A DNA stretch of 64,000 bases from JAFECT01 sp963838235. GTDB taxonomy: Bacteria; Pseudomonadota; Alphaproteobacteria; Caulobacterales; Caulobacteraceae. A program made the translations under genes and the position numbers. Positions within the stretch are counted from its first letter, which is position 1; each line of letters begins with the position of its first letter. The DNA lies in NCBI GenBank assembly GCA_963838235.1, contig CAWIQJ010000005.1, positions 1,550,001 to 1,614,000 of the forward strand, written 5' to 3'. Below are positions 58,854 through 64,000 of the stretch, piece by piece. The notes beneath the pieces are model-generated. The model made no database searches. It had not been told where the DNA came from and was given only the letters and a program-made list of their open reading frames with translations.

Positions 58854-59708
58854 ATGAGCGCGGCCGACTCCCGACCCGGATTCGAACCCGCGAGCGCCAT
58901 CGCCGCCGCCTTCGTGCGCGCTCGGCTCGCGGCGTCGGCGATCGACGCCTACCCCGGCCCCATCCCGCCCGATCGGTTGAGCGCCTACGACTGCCAGGAG
59001 GCGGCCATCGCCCTGTGGCCCGACGCGATCGCGGGCTGGAAGATCGGCCGTCCGATGCCGGGCCAGGAGAAGGATTTCGGCGATACACGCCTGACCGGAC
59101 CAATCTTTCGCAAGACCGTGCGCCGCGCGGACGGCGTGGTGTCGGCGCCCTTCATCGCGAATGGTTTCGCGGCGGTGGAAGCCGAGTATGTTTTCCGCAT
59201 GGGACGCGATGCGCCTGCGGGCAAGACCGACTGGAGCACAGACGACGTGGCGGCGCTGGTCGAGGCGATGCACATCGGCGTCGAACTGGCGGGCAGTCCG
59301 TTCCCCGGAATCAATGCGCTGGGCCCGTGTGTCACCGTCTCAGACTTCGGTAACAATGCGGGCCTTATCCTCGGGCGCGAGATCGCCGACTGGCGCGCAC
59401 GCGCGCTCCACGACCTCGCCTGCGAGACCTTCATCGATGGCGCCTCGGTGGGCCGCGGTGACGCGGCGTCGGTGCTCGGCGGACCCTTGGGCGCCCTGGC
59501 CTTCCTGCTCGGCCACTGCGCCGCGCGCGGACGGCCGCTGCAGGCCGGCCAGCTCGTTTCCACCGGGGCCGCCACCGGGGTGCACGAGATCCGCATCGGC
59601 CAGACCGCACGTATGAGCTTCGGCCGCGACGGCGAGATCGAATGCGCCGCCGCACGCGCCGACCCCGCGCCGCACCGTGCGTCGCCGTCTGCCGAGGCGG
59701 CGCGGTGA
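58854..59708 (+). CDS. 2-keto-4-pentenoate hydratase/fumarylacetoacetate-hydrolase family protein
   Basis: The 284-residue protein has the MhpD/FAH-like pattern: AGWKIGRPMPGQEKDFGDTR, GPIFRKTVRR, GFAAVEAEYVFRMGRDAPAG with the metal-binding Glu pair, VEAMHIGVELAGSPFPGINA, GPLGALAFLLGHCAARGRPL and GQLVSTGAATGV. These enzymes hydrate or cleave 2-keto acids with a divalent metal. Its place in the uronate regulon suggests action on a keto-deoxy sugar acid, but no such step is needed for the known pathway. The stop overlaps the transporter's GTG start by three bases. Confidence 0.8.
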   Translation: MSAADSRPGFEPASAIAAAFVRARLAASAIDAYPGPIPPDRLSAYDCQEAAIALWPDAIAGWKIGRPMPGQEKDFGDTRLTGPIFRKTVRRADGVVSAPFIANGFAAVEAEYVFRMGRDAPAGKTDWSTDDVAALVEAMHIGVELAGSPFPGINALGPCVTVSDFGNNAGLILGREIADWRARALHDLACETFIDGASVGRGDAASVLGGPLGALAFLLGHCAARGRPLQAGQLVSTGAATGVHEIRIGQTARMSFGRDGEIECAAARADPAPHRASPSAEAAR

Positions 59709-60976
59709 GCAACGCCGCCCAGGCCGTCCTTCCCGCCTCGAGCCGCCGGCGCTGGGTGATCTGCGCGCTCCTGTTTTCCGCCACCGCCATCAATTATGTC
59801 GACCGCCAGACAATTGCGGTGCTGAAGCCCACCCTGCAGCACGACTTTGGCTGGAGCGAGATCACCTACGGCGACATCGTTTTCTGGTTCCAGGCGGCCT
59901 ACGCGCTGGGCTATGTCTCGTTCGGCGCCGTGATCGATCGCATCGGCGCGCGTTTCGGCTACGCGTTTGCCGTCACGCTGTGGAGCGGCTTTCACATCGC
60001 CCATGCCTTCGTGCGCACCGTGCCGGGCTTCATCTTCGTGCGCTTCGGCCTCGGCCTCGGCGAAGCCGGCAGCTTCCCGGCGGGCCTGAAGAGCGTGGCG
60101 GAATGGTTCCCCAAGCGCGAGCGCGCCCTCTCCATCGGCGTGTTCAACGCGGGCTCGAACATCGGCGCGATCATCACCCCCCTGATCGTACCCATCGTCA
60201 CCCTGACCTGGGGCTGGCCGGCGGCCTTCATTGTCACCGGCTTGCTCAGCGTGATCTGGCTGATTGTCTGGATCGCGGTCTACCGCACCCCGGACCGGAG
60301 CAAGGGCGTCAGCGCCGCCGAGCTTGCCCTGATCCGCAGCGACCCGCCCGACCCGGTCGAGAAGATCTCGTGGTTCAAGCTGCTGCCGCGGCGCGAGACA
60401 TGGGCCTACGCGTCAGGAAAGTTTCTGATCGATCCGATCTGGTGGATGTATCTGTTCTGGCTGCCCGACTTTTTCGCGCGCCGCTACCACCTCGACCTGA
60501 AGAGCTTCGGACCGCCGCTGGTCGCGGTCTATGTCCTGTCCGACATCGGCTCGGTCGCCGGCGGCTGGCTGTCGTCTGGCATGATGAAACGTGGCGTGAG
60601 TCTGAACACCTCGCGCAAGACCGCCATGCTGATCTGCGCCGTGCTGGTCATCCCCGTCGGCTTCGCCATGTACGCCGACACGGTCTGGACCGCCGTCGGC
60701 ATCGTGGGTCTGGCCGCCGCGGCGCACCAGGGCTTCTCCGCCAACCTCTATGCCCTGCCGAGCGACGTGTTCCCGCGCAAGGCCGTCGGCGCGGTCACCG
60801 GCATCGGCGGCTCGGCCGGCGCCATCGGCGGCATGCTGATGGCGAAATACGCCGGCTGGGTACTGGAGCGCATCGGCAGCTACACGCCGATCTTCGTGGT
60901 GGCGGCGAGCGCCTACCTCATCGCATTGCTCTGCGTGCACCTGCTGTCGCCGAAACTGGCGCCGGCGAAGATCTAA
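59705..60976 (+). CDS. MFS hexuronate transporter (ACS family, ExuT-like)
   Basis: From GTG 59705 the 423-residue protein has about twelve membrane helices. It shows the anion:cation symporter signature AINYVDRQTIAVLKP in helix 1, GAVIDRIGARFGYAF, RFGLGLGEAGSFPAGLKSVA and WFPKRERALSIGVFNAGSNI, as in ExuT/LgoT. A cytoplasmic loop precedes WAYASGKFLIDPIWWMYLFW. It would bring galacturonate or glucuronate across the inner membrane to UxaC. It is translationally coupled to the hydratase gene. Confidence 0.9.
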   Translation: MSNAAQAVLPASSRRRWVICALLFSATAINYVDRQTIAVLKPTLQHDFGWSEITYGDIVFWFQAAYALGYVSFGAVIDRIGARFGYAFAVTLWSGFHIAHAFVRTVPGFIFVRFGLGLGEAGSFPAGLKSVAEWFPKRERALSIGVFNAGSNIGAIITPLIVPIVTLTWGWPAAFIVTGLLSVIWLIVWIAVYRTPDRSKGVSAAELALIRSDPPDPVEKISWFKLLPRRETWAYASGKFLIDPIWWMYLFWLPDFFARRYHLDLKSFGPPLVAVYVLSDIGSVAGGWLSSGMMKRGVSLNTSRKTAMLICAVLVIPVGFAMYADTVWTAVGIVGLAAAAHQGFSANLYALPSDVFPRKAVGAVTGIGGSAGAIGGMLMAKYAGWVLERIGSYTPIFVVAASAYLIALLCVHLLSPKLAPAKI

Positions 60977-61018
60977 ACGCCGCGGGCGACGGCAACCCGG
61001 ATCCCGGGAGAGCGCGCT

Positions 61019-61465
61019 CTAGTGGTGTGCCTTCGGGCAGCCGCGCGCGGCATACAGCGCGGCGCCGGAGCCCGGGTTCATCGGCTGCCATCCGGCGTCG
61101 GGGCCCACGCGGCCGAGTTCGCCGCTGAGATTATTATAGGCGTAGGCGATCTGCTGCAGATTGCGGTATCGCTTACCCGTGCACTCGAATTCCGTCAGCG
61201 CCGCCACCGAGCGCTGGCCGTTCAGGTGGTCGGTCCGCCACTCGTAGCGCGACCAGCCCGCAGGGTTGCCGTCCGTCTGGCGCGGGCCCGGCTTGTAGAA
61301 CACCACCTGACCGTCGCCGTCGTCCATCACCGCGGTCCAACCGTTGTCGGTCAGCGCGGCGCGCCATTCCTTGTACGTGAACGCGGACGTCTGCTGCGCC
61401 CTGGCCGGCGCGAACGCAACAAGCACGCACGCGGTGGCCAACACCGCTACCCAACCCATTCGCAT
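61019..61465 (-). CDS. Small exported protein of unknown function
   Basis: The start is set at ATG 61465, six bases after GGGAGGG; ATG 61471 is also in frame. The signal is MRMGWVAVLATACVLVAFAP...ARAQ. The mature region is about 125 residues with two cysteines (FECTGKRYRN, ARGCPKAHH), the pattern WTAVMDDGDGQVVFYKPGP and a strand-rich core. It resembles short periplasmic surface-associated proteins without assigned role. It converges on the MFS gene. Confidence 0.6.
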   Translation of the reverse strand: MRMGWVAVLATACVLVAFAPARAQQTSAFTYKEWRAALTDNGWTAVMDDGDGQVVFYKPGPRQTDGNPAGWSRYEWRTDHLNGQRSVAALTEFECTGKRYRNLQQIAYAYNNLSGELGRVGPDAGWQPMNPGSGAALYAARGCPKAHH

Positions 61466-61561
61466 GACCATCCCTCCCCCACGAGCCGACGTTGTATTCT
61501 GTTCCCGTCGCCAATCCCGCTTGTGCGGCGACCGGCGCGCGCCCACGCCGCGACATCCGCG

Positions 61562-62248
61562 CTATGGCGACCCCGGCGCGCCCATCGAGCGACAGAAGTC
61601 CGACGGATCGCTCGGCGAGCCCTTCTCGAACGCCGGCCCAGGTGCGTCGACCACAAGCCGTTGGCTGTCGCCCAGGACGACCTGGGCGTTGCCGCGCCGC
61701 CGCTGGGCGATGGTGTGCGCCAGCCCGACGGCGTGGCGGAGTTCGCGCCGCTCCTCGTCGTCGAGGCTCGTCCGTTGTCCGGCGATTGCAACGATGTTCT
61801 CCCAGGCGTTCCGCTCCTCAGCGATGGTGTCGCGTTCATTGTCGAGGCTCGCGTAGAGCGTCGCGTATCTCAATTTCTGATCGAGCGGAAAGTGGGCAAC
61901 GACCTGGCCCGAATTGGCCACGTCCCAGGTGCTGGTCTGCAGGGTGTAGAGCACCGGGCGACGCAGCAATCCCGCGGGCCTCGGCCCGGCGCCCTCGGCC
62001 CAGCTCTGCAACGCATCGAGGCGGCGGTTTATGCACCCGTCCACGCCCTCGACCAGCTTCAGCGCCTTGACGTCGTAACCGATCTCGCGCCCCAACACGT
62101 CGCGCGCCTCGCCGGTCTCATGCGCCCAGTGCAGCGTCTCCACGGCCTGTTCCAGCGCAAGCGCGGTCAGCACGCCGAGCACGATGATCCCGTATTCCTT
62201 AAGGAACTCGCGCCAACCGTGGAACGGCTTGGGCTTGTGAATATCCAC
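61562..62248 (-). CDS. Membrane-anchored protein of unknown function
   Basis: The start is GTG 62248 after GGGAGCGAG, giving 228 residues beginning VDIHKPKPFHGWREFLKEYG. One membrane helix follows (IIVLGVLTALALEQAVE), then a helical periplasmic domain (DALQSWAEGAGPRPAGLL, SLDNERDTIAEERNAWENIV). The HKPKPxHGxREFLKEY...GVLxALxxEQ pattern is, as I recall, a recurrent family in Caulobacter and sphingomonads with no assigned function. It diverges from the aspartate kinase gene across 163 bases without other features. Confidence 0.65.
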   Translation of the reverse strand: MDIHKPKPFHGWREFLKEYGIIVLGVLTALALEQAVETLHWAHETGEARDVLGREIGYDVKALKLVEGVDGCINRRLDALQSWAEGAGPRPAGLLRRPVLYTLQTSTWDVANSGQVVAHFPLDQKLRYATLYASLDNERDTIAEERNAWENIVAIAGQRTSLDDEERRELRHAVGLAHTIAQRRRGNAQVVLGDSQRLVVDAPGPAFEKGSPSDPSDFCRSMGAPGSP

Positions 62249-62411
62249 GACTCGCTCCCCCCGCGGCTCGCGTCGGGCTTGTCCTAACGGGAATTTGCCG
62301 GGTCCGATACTCTTGCACCGGACCCCGAGACCGGGACGCGCCGCTTCCCCCTCCAGCCGAATCCCGCCCCCTGCCCTTCCCCTCTGGCGCGGTCCTTGAA
62401 CCTTGCCGTGC

Positions 62412-64000
62412 ATGACCCTTGCCGCCGTGCCAAAACAGAGCGAACCGGCGCATTCCGGCGACCTGTCCCAAGCCGGGACGGCGCGCCTGCCTGACGCCGT
62501 AACCGATCCGGACACGCTGGACCTGCTGTTCAGTTTCCAACGGATCGGCAACCCGGCGCTCAAGCGCACGGCCTTGAGCTGTGTGCGGACCCTGGCTGAG
62601 AGCGACACCGCTTCGGCGCCGCGCCCCTCGCTTGCGCCGCGCCGCGCGCCCAGCCGGCCGCTCGAGGTGCTCAAGTTCGGCAGCTCCGTCCTGAAATCGC
62701 CGGCCGACGCGCCCGAGGCGGTGACTGAGATCTATCGCGCGATGCGCAAGGGCCGCCGCGTGCTGGCGGTGGTGTCCGCCTTCGAGGGGGTGACCGATCG
62801 CCTGTTCAACGAGGCGAGCGCGCTCGGCTGCGCCCACGACAACCTGCACCTGCCGCCTTACGTGGCGCTGGGCGAAGAGACCTCCGCCGCCCTGCTCGCC
62901 CTCGCCTGCGACCGCGCCGGCATGAGCGTGACGGCGTTGTCGCCGGCGCAGATCGGCATTCTGGCCGAAGGCGACCGCGAGACCGCCCAACCGGTCAGCC
63001 TCGACGCCGCCGCCATCGAACGCGCGTTCGAGACTTCCGACGTGGTGGTGGTCCCCGGCTTCACCGCGCGCGACACCGACGGCGCCGTCGTGCTGCTCGG
63101 CCGTGGCGGGTCTGACCTGACCGCGGTATTTCTGGCCGCCGAACTCGGCGCCGAGCGTGTGCGCCTGGTCAAGGACGTCGACGGCGTCTACGACCGCGAC
63201 CCCAAGACCCATCACGAGGCGCTTCGCTTCGGCGCCCTGTCGTGGGGCGCGGCGCGCGAGGTGGCCGGCAAGCTGGTCCAGGCCCGCGCCCTGCGCATGG
63301 CCGAGGACCGCGGCGTGGCCATCGAAGTCGCCGCACTCGGGCGCGAAGACGCCACCTTGATCGGCCCGAACAACCAACCCGGCGCGCCCGCCGTGCTGCG
63401 CAAGTCTGCGAAGGCGCTGCGCGTGGCCCTGGCCGGTTGCGGCGTGGTGGGCGGCGGCGTCATCGACCGCCTGCGCCGGCGCGCCGACGCCTTCGAGATC
63501 ACCGGCGTGCTGGTGCGCGACCCCGCCAAGCTGCGCGATATAGACGCGCCCGGCCTGATGACGGTCGATCCGGAAGCCCTCCTCGAGTGGGGGCCCGACG
63601 TCGTCGTCGACGCCCTGTCCTGCGCCGTCACCGGGGCCTGGCTGTCGGAAGCCGCGCTGGAAGCCGGCGTCCATGTGGTCAGCGCCAACAAACAGGCGGT
63701 GATCGCCGCGCACGCGCGCCTGCGCGCCGCGGCTGAGCGTTCCGGCGCCTCCCTGACCTATTCCGCCTCCGTCGGCGGCGGCGCGCCTTTGATCGAGACG
63801 GTGCGCGGCGCGCGCGCGTCGGGCCCGATCGCGCGCCTCGACGGCGTGTTGAACGGCACGGTCAATTTCCTGCTCGGCCGACTGGCTGCGGGCGAACGGT
63901 TTGCCGACGCGCTGCAGGCTGCCCAGGCCGCGGGCCTCGCCGAGGAAGATCCCTCCGCCGATCTCGACGGTCGCGACGCCGCGGCCAAGCTGCGTATCCT
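62412..64000 (+). CDS. Fused aspartate kinase-homoserine dehydrogenase (3' truncated by window edge)
   Basis: Reading from ATG 62412 stays open to the end (529 residues). Residues 1-85 are an unusual helical/disordered leader. An aspartate kinase domain begins LEVLKFGSSVLKSPADAPEA near residue 86 (canonical enzymes have KFGGTSV) and continues YVALGEETSAALLALA and VPGFTARDTDGAVVLLGRGG. It then has LVKDVDGVYDRDPKTHHE. At about 333 a homoserine dehydrogenase begins (LRVALAGCGVVGGGVIDRLR; VVSANKQAV; DGVLNGTVNFLLGRLAAG). The regulatory ACT domains normally between the two in ThrA/MetL are missing. It makes homoserine for threonine and methionine. Confidence 0.85.
   Translation, partial: MTLAAVPKQSEPAHSGDLSQAGTARLPDAVTDPDTLDLLFSFQRIGNPALKRTALSCVRTLAESDTASAPRPSLAPRRAPSRPLEVLKFGSSVLKSPADAPEAVTEIYRAMRKGRRVLAVVSAFEGVTDRLFNEASALGCAHDNLHLPPYVALGEETSAALLALACDRAGMSVTALSPAQIGILAEGDRETAQPVSLDAAAIERAFETSDVVVVPGFTARDTDGAVVLLGRGGSDLTAVFLAAELGAERVRLVKDVDGVYDRDPKTHHEALRFGALSWGAAREVAGKLVQARALRMAEDRGVAIEVAALGREDATLIGPNNQPGAPAVLRKSAKALRVALAGCGVVGGGVIDRLRRRADAFEITGVLVRDPAKLRDIDAPGLMTVDPEALLEWGPDVVVDALSCAVTGAWLSEAALEAGVHVVSANKQAVIAAHARLRAAAERSGASLTYSASVGGGAPLIETVRGARASGPIARLDGVLNGTVNFLLGRLAAGERFADALQAAQAAGLAEEDPSADLDGRDAAAKLRI

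Overview
The window is GC-rich (visually close to two-thirds G+C), with dense genes, short intergenic gaps, GTG/TTG starts and TonB-dependent carbohydrate uptake. Gene content (TonB receptor of the Caulobacter type, VIT/CCC1 transporter, DUF2239, FixK-type box, widespread short extragenic palindromes) points to an alphaproteobacterium, most likely Caulobacterales; this assignment is inference from gene families, not from a marker gene.

Layout. 1-5993 is a surface-glycan modification cluster: two acyltransferase-3 proteins, two methyltransferases (one FkbM type), a glycine-rich exported protein and a 2-oxoglutarate/Fe(II) oxygenase. 6001-26600 is a prophage or prophage remnant. Its head module runs leftward (TerS, TerL, several small proteins, portal, scaffold, SU10-type major capsid protein, adaptor), and its early/regulatory module lies at the right (three overlapping small genes, a LexA/CI-like repressor with repeated operators, rightward early genes). 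No integrase, tail or lysis gene is visible. The region also carries an IS110/IS1111-type insertion sequence, a Crp/Fnr regulator, a DJ-1/PfpI gene, and host-type palindromic repeats in its gaps.

26635-32436 is chromosomal: cupin, small membrane protein, ankyrin protein, arginase-family hydrolase, CocE/NonD hydrolase, a triple-BON protein behind an FNR/FixK box, and tRNA-Val(CAC). 32514-43999 is mixed metabolism and regulation: GST, CoA-transferase/racemase, enoyl-CoA hydratase, a divergent GIY-YIG/DUF2239 pair with a palindromic promoter, VIT transporter, a redoxin-like 2OG oxygenase paired with an FkbH-like multidomain protein, and a TetR/SRPBCC divergent pair with a 15-bp perfect operator.

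43996-60976 is a pectin/hexuronate utilisation locus: carboxylesterase, KdgK, TonB-dependent receptor, KduD, KduI, UxaC, LacI regulator, UxaA, UxuB-like dehydrogenase, exported pectate lyase, MhpD/FAH-like enzyme and ExuT-like transporter. A shared palindrome, TGACACCGGTGTCA, stands in front of the receptor (two copies), uxaC, the lacI/uxaA gap and the pectate lyase/hydratase gap, with a degenerate copy before kdgK, so one LacI protein probably controls the whole route from polymer to 2-keto-3-deoxygluconate phosphate. The right end holds two small genes and a fused aspartate kinase-homoserine dehydrogenase running off the window.

Six otherwise well-conserved genes are each broken by one single-base frameshift at or beside a short homopolymer (terS, portal, a DJ-1 gene, an exported protein, the TonB receptor, the UxuB-like gene). 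This looks more like base-calling error than decay and should be resolved before those genes are called pseudogenes.
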